The notes below the pieces were generated by a model, which worked only from the letters and a program-made list of their open reading frames with translations, was not told where the DNA came from and did not search any database. A stretch of DNA of 55,648 nucleotides, from NCBI RefSeq assembly GCF_003333305.1, contig NZ_QOLD01000097.1, positions 1 through 55,648 of the forward strand. The letters run 5' to 3'. Position numbers and translations under genes: made by a program. Shown here piece after piece: positions 29,386 through 37,594 of the stretch; position 1 is the first letter of the stretch; each line of letters opens with the position of its first letter. The DNA is from Candidatus Colwellia aromaticivorans (GTDB lineage Bacteria; Pseudomonadota; Gammaproteobacteria; Enterobacterales; Alteromonadaceae).

Positions 29386-31494
29386 ATGAAAAATAATTAT
29401 CAGCAGCAATTGAAAGAAGAACAAGAAAAAAATAGGCTTTTACTAGACATTATTAATGCTATTCCTGAGCCTGTTTTTGCGAAAGATAATAATGGAAATT
29501 TCATTTTTGCTAATAAAGCCCTCGCTGATTTTTATAATACAATACCAGATGAAATGGTTGGCAAGGATGACTTTCATTTCACAGGAAACATGGAGCAGTC
29601 AAACTCTTTTAAAGAAAATGTACAAGCTATCATGAACAATAAAAAGCCTGAAGTTATTTATGAGGATGCTACAGATACTAACACAGGAGAAACACATAGC
29701 TTTCGCTCTTTAAAAGTGCCTTTTACTAATAGTGAAGGGGAAGATAATATCGTTATTATTGCAACAAACGTTACTGATTTAATAGCATTAAAAAACCAAG
29801 CAGAAAAAAATGAACGAAGGCTCGCAGGTATTTTAGAGGTTTCTGGTGAAGGGATGTGGGACTGGAATACCCAGACCAATGATGTTTTTCACAATAACAG
29901 ATGGGAAGTCATTACTGGAGTGAGTAATGCTGACAATTCATTTGAAGAGTTCCAACGCTGTATTTTTGAAGAAGATAAAGAAATAGTAAATTCCGCAATT
30001 AAAAGGTTACTTGAAGAAAATATTCCCTATGATATTGAATTCAGAATGCAGCGCCCGAACGATAATAAACAGATCTGGATTTGGGATAGAGGTATGGTAC
30101 TTGAACATAATGACCAAGGAGAGCCATTATGGGTAGTAGGTATTATGCAAGATGTTACCGATAAGATAATCAATCAGAAAAAAATTGAGAACTTAGCTTT
30201 TTACGATGTATTAACGCAGTTACCTAATCGAGCTTTACTTCAAGATAGAATGAAACAGGCAATTGAATATTTTAAGCGTTCAAATATACATGGTGCAATT
30301 TTATTTTTGGATTTGGATCAATTTAAACAATTAAATGATACTTATGGTCATCATGCCGGCGATAACTTACTCATTGAAGTAGCGAATCGAATTCAATCAA
30401 CAATTAGAACGGAAGATACTGTTGCCCGATTTGGTGGGGATGAGTTTGTTATAATCTTAAATGCTCTTAATCCTGATTTGTTAAAAGCAGCATTAAGAGT
30501 AGAAAATATCGCCAGTAATATTCTTCAAGCCGTTAATAAACCTTATCAGCTACAGACAAAGAAAGGCGAAGTGGATTATGTTATTAGTGCGAGTATTGGT
30601 ATAACCATGATCGATTCTATTGATATTGGCGCATCTAAATTGTTGCAACTCGCCGATGTGGCTTTGTATAGAGCGAAAGCAAACGGAAGAGATAACTTTG
30701 TTATGTTTGATCCTGAAATGCAGAAGGAATTAAGCTATACAACCAAACTAGAAAAAGATCTTCGGTTATCTATTAAACAGAATAACTTCGAGCTGTACTA
30801 TCAACCACAGTATAATATCAAAGGCGATTTAATTGCAGCAGAAGGTTTAATTAGGTGGCACCATCCTGAATTAGGCCTAGTTAACCCTAGCGATTTTATT
30901 GATGTAGCTGAAGAATCTAATTTAATTATTCCTATTGGTTCATGGGTGTTAACAGAGGCATGTAAACAGTTAAAGGAATTTCAATTAGATTATAATTACC
31001 AACATTTGTCTATATCTATAAATATAAGTGCTAAACAGATTTGGCAGAAAAACTTTGTTAGTGAAACAATTAAAATAGTGACTGAATCCCAAATCGATAA
31101 ATCTAAATTAAAATTAGAGTTGACTGAATCAGTACTATTAAAAGACATGGCAGATACAGTTGAAAAATTACGCGAGCTACAACTTTTTGGTTTGAATTTT
31201 TCCTTAGATGACTTTGGTACGGGATATTCTTCATTAGGTTATTTGAAACATTTACCTATTAGTGAAATAAAAATAGATCAGTCTTTTATTCAGGATATTA
31301 TTGATGAAAAATCAGACCTGATTATGGTGAAAACTATGATTGGTTTAGGGAAAAACTTTGGTTTAGATGTTGTTGCTGAAGGTATTGAAAGTAAGGCCAA
31401 ACTCGATATTTTAAGCGCACTTGATTGTAACATTTATCAAGGATTTCATTTCAATAAACCATTACCTCTGGACGAATTTTTACGCTTAATTTAA
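29386..31494 (+). CDS. PAS-PAS-GGDEF-EAL cyclic-di-GMP signalling protein
   Basis: A 702-aa cytosolic protein without membrane segments. A short coiled coil (1-20) precedes two PAS domains (about 20-135 and 150-275), a GGDEF domain with intact RFGGDEF (350-354) and an EAL domain. The EAL signature reads EGL (E486, EGLIRWHHP). The other phosphodiesterase residues are present: the Asn of ISINISAKQ, the Glu of ELTES, DDFGTGYSSLGYL, KIDQSFI and AEGIES. It may therefore both make and break cyclic-di-GMP; net activity is not predictable. The ATG at 29386 is preferred over a TTG at 29347 because the PAS region follows at a normal distance. It is probably a lone gene. Confidence 0.9.
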   Translation: MKNNYQQQLKEEQEKNRLLLDIINAIPEPVFAKDNNGNFIFANKALADFYNTIPDEMVGKDDFHFTGNMEQSNSFKENVQAIMNNKKPEVIYEDATDTNTGETHSFRSLKVPFTNSEGEDNIVIIATNVTDLIALKNQAEKNERRLAGILEVSGEGMWDWNTQTNDVFHNNRWEVITGVSNADNSFEEFQRCIFEEDKEIVNSAIKRLLEENIPYDIEFRMQRPNDNKQIWIWDRGMVLEHNDQGEPLWVVGIMQDVTDKIINQKKIENLAFYDVLTQLPNRALLQDRMKQAIEYFKRSNIHGAILFLDLDQFKQLNDTYGHHAGDNLLIEVANRIQSTIRTEDTVARFGGDEFVIILNALNPDLLKAALRVENIASNILQAVNKPYQLQTKKGEVDYVISASIGITMIDSIDIGASKLLQLADVALYRAKANGRDNFVMFDPEMQKELSYTTKLEKDLRLSIKQNNFELYYQPQYNIKGDLIAAEGLIRWHHPELGLVNPSDFIDVAEESNLIIPIGSWVLTEACKQLKEFQLDYNYQHLSISINISAKQIWQKNFVSETIKIVTESQIDKSKLKLELTESVLLKDMADTVEKLRELQLFGLNFSLDDFGTGYSSLGYLKHLPISEIKIDQSFIQDIIDEKSDLIMVKTMIGLGKNFGLDVVAEGIESKAKLDILSALDCNIYQGFHFNKPLPLDEFLRLI

Positions 31495-31517
31495 ATTTTA
31501 TGTAACTACTCACCTAT

Positions 31518-31646
31518 CGTCACTCCCGAGATGTTTTAATCGGGAGTCTAATGTTTAAAACAGGCAGATTCCGGCTTCAGCTTTGTAGTTCCAGACCAAA
31601 GGCTAAATACCTACGTCCTGTAGGCAAAGACACAACCGGAATGACG
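31518..31646. repeat. Short intergenic repeat with inverted ends
   Basis: The 360-bp gap after the signalling gene holds a 129-bp element. Its ends are CGTCACTCCCG and CCGGAATGACG (inverted, 9 of 11 matching), with an internal ACTCCCGA/TCGGGAGT hairpin at 31522-31547. The CCGGAATGACG end resembles common dispersed repeats of marine gammaproteobacteria. The apparent frame inside it is not a gene. Confidence 0.5.
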
Positions 31647-31854
31647 TGCACGCTGGGTATGGTGAATAATTACAATTTTATCAACTTTTATTCATTGATA
31701 AAACGCACAATAATTTGTCTTAATTTGTCTTAATTAGTCATTTACTCTATTTGTTAAATATGAAATGGAAAAATTAAGCTATTATGTTTTATATCATGCT
31801 TAATCTTGGCAAAATTACATAGAGTTAAAACATGATGCTTAATTAGGAAAAACA

Positions 31855-33003
31855 ATGACTAAATGGATCAAATGGATACTCGTATTACTCATCATGATCG
31901 CTTTATACTACTGGCTGTCAAAGCCTGAGGTTTTGACGGTTTCTATTATTAATGCCGATATTGGAAAAGTTGAACAAACAATCTCAAATACGCGAGCAGG
32001 CACCGTCACTTCTTGCCAGCGTGCTAAAATGTCATTTCCTATTGGTGGTCAAATAAAGTCAATTTCGGTAGAAGAAGGGCAGTTAGTTACTGAAAATCAA
32101 TTACTATTAGCATTATGGAATGATGATGTAAAGGCAAAACTAGCTGAGTCAGAAGCTTTGTTAACAGTTAGTCAGCGTACAAAAGATAGTGCTTGTATTA
32201 TCGCTAAAAATGCACGAAAAGCTGCTAAAAGACAACAATCATTATTAAAACAGAACCTAACTTCACAAGAGAACCTTGATGCTGCAAATGCAAATGCAGA
32301 ATCAACACAAGCAAATTGCCGAGCACTAACCGCTCAAATACTCGCGAATGAAGAGATGGTAAATGTTGTACAAGCAACGCTAGAAAAAACTTACCTCAAA
32401 GCACCATTTTCTGGCATTGTTGCCGAAATAACCGGCGAAGTGGGAGAGTATACAACGCCATCACCACCAGGTGTTGCTACACCTCCTGCGATAGATCTAC
32501 TCACTCATGATTGTCATTATGTTACCGCACCAATTGATGAAGTTGATGCCGGTAGTTTGATTATAGGTAAACCAGTAAAAATCACGATGGATGCCCATAG
32601 AAATCAAATTTTTGAAGGTAAGTTAAGACGAATTTCACCTTATGTACAAGATTATGAAAAACAGGCGCGCACCGTTAGCATTGAAGTTGACTTTATCGAT
32701 AACGAAGCAGTTCGCTTACTTTCTGGTTACAGTGCTGATGTGGAAGTTATATTAGATTCAGCAAAACAAACGCTTAGATTACCTTCTGATTTAATCATTA
32801 ATAATGAAACGGTATTAGTGTTAAACGATCAAAACTTGATAGAGGAGCGAAAGGTTAGGGTGGGTTTAAATAATTGGCAATTTAGCCAAATACTTGAAGG
32901 GATCACATTAACAGATCGCGTTATAAGCTCAATTGGTCAAGCGGGTGTTGTGGCGGGTAATGAAGCCGTCGCTATCAGTAATAAAAACCAAAGTAGCAAA
33001 TAG
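31855..33003 (+). CDS. HlyD/MacA-like periplasmic adaptor protein
   Basis: A 382-aa membrane fusion protein. One N-terminal membrane helix (5-22) anchors it. The lipoyl-like half motifs flank a helical hairpin (about 90-175), with KAPFSGIVAEITGEVGEY marking the return strand, followed by the beta-barrel domain (220-300) and a membrane-proximal domain. It would couple an inner-membrane ABC exporter to an outer-membrane channel; no TolC gene is nearby. It starts a four-gene operon, one base from the ATPase gene. Cysteines scattered in the hairpin (positions ~118, 160) are unusual for the family but have no evident meaning. Confidence 0.87.
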   Translation: MTKWIKWILVLLIMIALYYWLSKPEVLTVSIINADIGKVEQTISNTRAGTVTSCQRAKMSFPIGGQIKSISVEEGQLVTENQLLLALWNDDVKAKLAESEALLTVSQRTKDSACIIAKNARKAAKRQQSLLKQNLTSQENLDAANANAESTQANCRALTAQILANEEMVNVVQATLEKTYLKAPFSGIVAEITGEVGEYTTPSPPGVATPPAIDLLTHDCHYVTAPIDEVDAGSLIIGKPVKITMDAHRNQIFEGKLRRISPYVQDYEKQARTVSIEVDFIDNEAVRLLSGYSADVEVILDSAKQTLRLPSDLIINNETVLVLNDQNLIEERKVRVGLNNWQFSQILEGITLTDRVISSIGQAGVVAGNEAVAISNKNQSSK

Positions 33004-33004
33004 T

Positions 33005-33715
33005 ATGACCGATCTGATTGTATCACTTAAAGAAGTTAACAAAACGTATCAAGTTGGCGAACAAGGGCTTTGTGTTTTAAATAAGGTTAGTTTAAATATA
33101 AATAAAGGAGAGTATATTTCTATTATGGGGCCTTCTGGCTCGGGCAAATCAACATTGTTAAACATGATTGGTTTACTTGATAGACCTGATACGGGTCAAT
33201 ATTTACTGCACAACTCTTCAACAACTGATAAAACAGAAGAGTATCGTGCTGAGCTGCGTAAAAAACATATAGGTTTTATATTTCAAAACTTTCATTTAAT
33301 TCCCCGTTTAACTGCATTAGAAAATGCTGAATTACCCTTAGTGTTAACTGGATTACCCAGAAAAGAACGACGAAAAATCGTTAAAACTATTTTTTCCCAA
33401 TTAGGTATTGAAAACAGAAGCGATCACTTACCAAAACAGCTTTCAGGGGGACAATTACAACGTGTTGCTATTGCCAGAGCGTTAGTGATGAACCCTGAAA
33501 TATTATTGGCCGATGAACCTACCGGTAACCTTGATCAAGCATCAGGGAAAGAAGTCATCGAATTATTAGAGTCATTAAATAAACAAGGAATCACTTTACT
33601 TATCGTTACTCATGATAAGGCTATTGGCCAACGAGCACACCGTCAATTAAGCATGATTGATGGAAAAATATCGCAGGACAAAGACAATCACCAAATAAAT
33701 CGAGCGACTCAGTGA
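33005..33715 (+). CDS. MacB/LolD-type ABC transporter ATPase
   Basis: A 236-aa nucleotide-binding subunit. Walker A is GPSGSGKST, the Q-loop [19 protein letters not shown] is typical of the MacB/LolD/FtsE clade, the signature is [15 protein letters not shown], Walker B is [12 protein letters not shown] and the switch His is in VTHD. The start at 33005 is one base past the adaptor stop and removes a spurious 24-residue extension. It overlaps the next gene by four bases (GTGA), so the two are translationally coupled. Confidence 0.94.
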   Translation: MTDLIVSLKEVNKTYQVGEQGLCVLNKVSLNINKGEYISIMGPSGSGKSTLLNMIGLLDRPDTGQYLLHNSSTTDKTEEYRAELRKKHIGFIFQNFHLIPRLTALENAELPLVLTGLPRKERRKIVKTIFSQLGIENRSDHLPKQLSGGQLQRVAIARALVMNPEILLADEPTGNLDQASGKEVIELLESLNKQGITLLIVTHDKAIGQRAHRQLSMIDGKISQDKDNHQINRATQ

Positions 33716-34917
33716 ATTGGTTAGATAGCAGCAGTTATAGTTGGCAAGCATTAGCAAGACATAAAGTGCGCACTTTACTTTTGTTATTAGCCGTCGCTAT
33801 TGGTGTTGCATCTGTACTCATTTTAACCAGTTTAGGGGAAGGCGCTAAGCGGTTTATAGAGCAAGAATTTAATGCCCTTGGTAATCAAGTTTTAATTATT
33901 TTGCCCGGAAAGAAAGAAACTACAGGTGGCTCAGTCCCCATTTATGGAACCTCTCCACGTGACTTAACCATTGAAGATGCTAATGCAATTGCAAAAATAT
34001 CAACAGTAAAAATAATGGCACCTATTATTGCAGGAACAACATTGGTGAGTTATCAATCTAAAAGTCGAGAAGTCATTACATTAGGCTCTACTCAGGCGAT
34101 ATTTCCGGTGAGAAAACTTACCATAGGGCAGGGTAAAGCTCTGCCAAAAAGTAGTGACAATTTTTCTTCACCTGTTTGTGTGCTTGGCGCCAAAATAAAG
34201 CAGGAGTTATTTGGTAATAATGTTGCTATCGGTGAATGGGTTAGATTTTCAGGGCAACGCTTTCGGGTTATTGGCATTTTAGCTGAACGTGGTGAGTCAA
34301 TGGGATTAGACTTACGTGAAATGGCAATAATTCCCATTAGGTCAGCCGAATCCTTATTTAACTCTCCAAGTTTATTTCGAATTCTACTCGAATTAAATCA
34401 AACAGGCAGTGAAATTTATACCGAAGAAAAAATTAGGCAAATCATTGCTAAACGACATGACGGTGAAGACGATATTTCTATATTAAGTCAAAATGCACTA
34501 ATGAGTTCATTTTCAAATATTTTAACCTTAGTTACGGCCAGTATTGGCGCAATTGCCGCCATAAGCTTAGTTGTTGCAGGCTTTTTAATTATGAATGTGA
34601 GCTATGTTTCCGTGAGTCGACGACGTGAAGAAATAGGCTTGTTAAAAGCGATCGGCGCAACAGCCAAAGAAGTTAGACAACTTTTTTTAATTGAGTCATT
34701 TATGTTGGTTAGTTTAGGCGTAATCGCTGGCACCGTATTTGGTTACGGGGTTGTTACTTTAGCGAGTTATTTTTGGCCAGATTTTCCACTTGCTATTCCG
34801 TGGTGGTCACCTATTGCTAGTTCATCAGTTGCACTTGCTATTGGGCTGTTATTCTCATGGTTACCCGCTTCATACGCGGCAAGGCAGGATCCTGTGCTTG
34901 CCTTAAGAGGATACTAA
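33712..34917 (+). CDS. MacB-like ABC transporter permease (first of two)
   Basis: A 401-aa permease with a first membrane helix near residue 20, a periplasmic MacB core domain (about 40-250) and a FtsX domain with three helices (about 275-395). It starts at GTG overlapping the ATPase stop. The VSRRREEIGLLKAIGA coupling helix contacts the ATPase. Together with the next gene it would make a heterodimeric pump, unlike MacB itself, where ATPase and permease are one chain. Confidence 0.9.
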   Translation: MNWLDSSSYSWQALARHKVRTLLLLLAVAIGVASVLILTSLGEGAKRFIEQEFNALGNQVLIILPGKKETTGGSVPIYGTSPRDLTIEDANAIAKISTVKIMAPIIAGTTLVSYQSKSREVITLGSTQAIFPVRKLTIGQGKALPKSSDNFSSPVCVLGAKIKQELFGNNVAIGEWVRFSGQRFRVIGILAERGESMGLDLREMAIIPIRSAESLFNSPSLFRILLELNQTGSEIYTEEKIRQIIAKRHDGEDDISILSQNALMSSFSNILTLVTASIGAIAAISLVVAGFLIMNVSYVSVSRRREEIGLLKAIGATAKEVRQLFLIESFMLVSLGVIAGTVFGYGVVTLASYFWPDFPLAIPWWSPIASSSVALAIGLLFSWLPASYAARQDPVLALRGY

Positions 34918-34945
34918 GCATGATTAATCGTTTGGATAATCATCT

Positions 34946-36142
34946 ATGAAGCTACTTGATCTTATTGTATGGGTTGAAAGATCATTAATGTCGCAAAAAT
35001 TGCGGGCAGGATTAACGATTGCGGGTTTTGCTACAGGTATGGCGGCAGTAGTACTAATGAATTCTATTGGGGAAAGCATTCGTGATTATGTCATGCAAGA
35101 ATTCACTCAATTTGGCAGTAATATTATTGCTATCACTCCGGGAAAAACAGAAACCTTTGGCATGGGTGGTTTACTCAATACAGTAAGACCATTAACTCTT
35201 GCTGATGGTGAATATATAAACCAGCATAAAAATGTTGAGTTTGTTGTACCTGTTGTGATGGGCACTGCAAAAATAAAATCAGAAAATAGAGCCAGATACA
35301 CTGAAGTTGCCGGTGTAGGTGAAAAAGCTGCACAGGCTTGGAAGCTAACGGTTGCTCAAGGAATGTTTCTGCCAGATGATAATCACCAAAAGCCACGCAG
35401 TTTTGCTGTGCTAGGTTCAACACTGAAAAGCGAATTATTTGGCAATTCTTCTGCATTAGGTAAAAACATCCATGTCGGTAGTCAACGTTTTCGTATTGTT
35501 GGCGTGTTAAAAGAAAAAGGCCAGTTTATGGGCCAAGATCTAGACGATATGATCTACATCCCCACAGCTAAAGCAATGCAATTATTTAATCGCGAAAGTT
35601 TGATGGAATTAGATATATTTTATCAACCAGGTTTAGATCCAAAAATGATTGCAGAGCAAATAAAACAGCGTTTAATCAAACGACATAACATGGAAGATTT
35701 CACCTTGATCACTCAAGAGGAGATGTTAAAAAGTCTCGATAATATTCTTGTTATTATTAAAATGGCAGGTGCGGGTTTAGGTTTGATTTCTTTACTTGTA
35801 GGTGCTGTAGGTATTGCAACAATTATGACCATTACCGTAACAGAAAGAACCAGCGAAATAGGATTGTTGAGAGCATTAGGATTTTCATCAAAACAAATTC
35901 AAAAATTATTTTTAACTGAGGCGGTATTTTTAGCTTTACTGAGTGGATTAATTGGTTATGCGATAGTTTTTGTATTACTCGTTATTGCCAAAATATCACT
36001 GCCTACTGTTCCAATAGAACTTAATATTTATGTACTAATAGGTTCATTAGGATTCTCTGCCTTTATTGGATTATTAGCCGGTATTTATCCGGCGATGAAT
36101 GCCGCTAAATTAACACCAATTGAAGCGCTAAGAACTGAATAA
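34946..36142 (+). CDS. MacB-like ABC transporter permease (second of two)
   Basis: A 398-aa paralogue of the preceding permease: N-terminal helix, MacB core with TPGKTETFG in the same place as LPGKKETTG of its partner, and a FtsX domain with TERTSEIGLLRALGF and a final LTPIEALR. It follows 28 bp after the first permease and closes the operon. Such adaptor-ATPase-two-permease sets export antimicrobial peptides, macrolides or lipophilic compounds; the cargo here is unknown. Confidence 0.9.
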   Translation: MKLLDLIVWVERSLMSQKLRAGLTIAGFATGMAAVVLMNSIGESIRDYVMQEFTQFGSNIIAITPGKTETFGMGGLLNTVRPLTLADGEYINQHKNVEFVVPVVMGTAKIKSENRARYTEVAGVGEKAAQAWKLTVAQGMFLPDDNHQKPRSFAVLGSTLKSELFGNSSALGKNIHVGSQRFRIVGVLKEKGQFMGQDLDDMIYIPTAKAMQLFNRESLMELDIFYQPGLDPKMIAEQIKQRLIKRHNMEDFTLITQEEMLKSLDNILVIIKMAGAGLGLISLLVGAVGIATIMTITVTERTSEIGLLRALGFSSKQIQKLFLTEAVFLALLSGLIGYAIVFVLLVIAKISLPTVPIELNIYVLIGSLGFSAFIGLLAGIYPAMNAAKLTPIEALRTE

Positions 36143-36489
36143 TTTAACCACAGTCCTAACTTCCCTGACACAGCTCTGAATTGACTCATTCATTATTTCA
36201 TTTGGTATAACACTAATATCAGCCCAGTTATCCCTTGAACCATATCGAACCATGCTGGCCAATAATTGATGTTTTTAGTGGTTTTATATTTCTCGTTGTA
36301 GTGACAAATAATTATTTATTACATACACTTGTACAATAGAAGGTATATATTTTTCACTTTATTATTTATAAACCCTATTACTGCAAAAATATAGATATTT
36401 ATCATTATTTATAAGTATCTTTTTTATCAATAATCAACGTTGATATGCTGATTTATTTTATAAAACCACTAAATACATTAGAGGCGTTA
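36143..36489. other. AT-rich gap between permease and prenyltransferase genes
   Basis: About 350 bp with no coding signal before the chosen UbiA start. It has long A/T tracts from 36290 to 36440 that probably include the promoter of the prenyltransferase gene. No terminator with a clear T tract was found after the permease gene. Confidence 0.45.
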
Positions 36490-37479
36490 ATGTCACAAGC
36501 TATATGGGTTCAAGCCTTAAGAACAGTTCCTCAAATTGATAAAACATGTTGGGATACTTTAAATATATTCACAAAATGGCTTATAGCCTCTCGATTTTCC
36601 GTAACAATTATGACTTTTACTTCAGCAATCATAGGTGTTTTGCTGGCATTAAGCACAGGAACCGTTGATTTTGGCCTATCAATAATATGTGTAATAGGCT
36701 TAATTTTCGCTCATGCGACAAATAATTTACTTAATGATTATACTGACTCGGTAAGAGGAGTGGACAAAGGAAATTACTTTCGTATTCAGTACGGCACTCA
36801 TGTTTTAGAAGGTGGGTTATTAACCAAAAAACAATTGATGAACTACATTATGTTTACCGGGCTATTAGCGTTGGCTTGTGGCGGCGTTATTGTTTATTTA
36901 CGTGGCATAGAGATTTTATGGTTAATGTTAGCCGGTTCATTTTTTGTGTTGTTTTACACTTGGCCACTCAAGAAACTTGCTTTAGGTGAATTGTCGGTAT
37001 TACTTGTTTGGGGGCCATTGATGGTAGGAGGCTCTTATTTTGTTAGTAGTGGACATTGGAGTTTCGCTGCAATGCTAATAGGCACCTTATATGCGTTAGC
37101 GCCCACCGCTGTTATTTTTGGTAAACATATTGATAAAATTGATATGGACAAAAGTAAAGGCATTTATTCATTACCGGTATTATTAGGCTCTGCTAACGCT
37201 AGAAAAGCAGTTCAATTAATGATGTTATCTCAATATATTCTAGCGGCTTATATCTATTTGAATGGCTATATTAGCATCAGTATTTTAGTACTGTTATTTA
37301 CCCTTCCTACACTTATTAAAACATTCAAGGTTTTTAATCACGATCGTCCTAAAATCATGCCCGAAGGATTTCGTGAAGAAGTATGGCCATTGTGGTTTGC
37401 ACCGAATGCATTTGTATATACCCGTCATTTTAGTTTGTTTTTTTTATTGATGTTAGTCATTGAAAATATCATTGTTTAG
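36490..37479 (+). CDS. UbiA-family prenyltransferase
   Basis: A 329-aa integral membrane enzyme with about eight or nine helices. The first Asp-rich motif is NNLLNDYTDSVRGVDKG (NDxxxD...D) and the second is DKIDMDKSKGIYSLP, the pair that binds Mg-prenyl diphosphate. It transfers a polyprenyl chain to an aromatic acceptor, as in MenA or UbiA, but the acceptor cannot be read from sequence. The frame extends up to 36445, but ATG 36490 has an AGAGG site six bases before it. It stands alone between the efflux operon and the TonB-dependent receptor, with a strong hairpin after it. Confidence 0.85.
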   Translation: MSQAIWVQALRTVPQIDKTCWDTLNIFTKWLIASRFSVTIMTFTSAIIGVLLALSTGTVDFGLSIICVIGLIFAHATNNLLNDYTDSVRGVDKGNYFRIQYGTHVLEGGLLTKKQLMNYIMFTGLLALACGGVIVYLRGIEILWLMLAGSFFVLFYTWPLKKLALGELSVLLVWGPLMVGGSYFVSSGHWSFAAMLIGTLYALAPTAVIFGKHIDKIDMDKSKGIYSLPVLLGSANARKAVQLMMLSQYILAAYIYLNGYISISILVLLFTLPTLIKTFKVFNHDRPKIMPEGFREEVWPLWFAPNAFVYTRHFSLFFLLMLVIENIIV

Positions 37480-37513
37480 CTCTGTCTATTAAAAATTTTA
37501 TGTAAGCAACATC

Positions 37514-37543
37514 AGGTAGGCTGCAGTGCCTTGCAGCCTACCT
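37514..37543. terminator. Strong 12-bp hairpin after the prenyltransferase gene
   Basis: AGGTAGGCTGCA, six-base loop, exact complement. It is placed like a terminator 35 bp after the stop, though the T tract is short (TTAAATAT). Confidence 0.65.
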
Positions 37544-37594
37544 TAAATATATCCATCACTTCTTTAATTCGTACTATAAACAGGGTCATCGTTA

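Noticed and set aside
31551..31733. 60-aa frame after the GGDEF-EAL gene
   Set aside because: It lies in an intergenic inverted-end repeat and has no ribosome-binding site.
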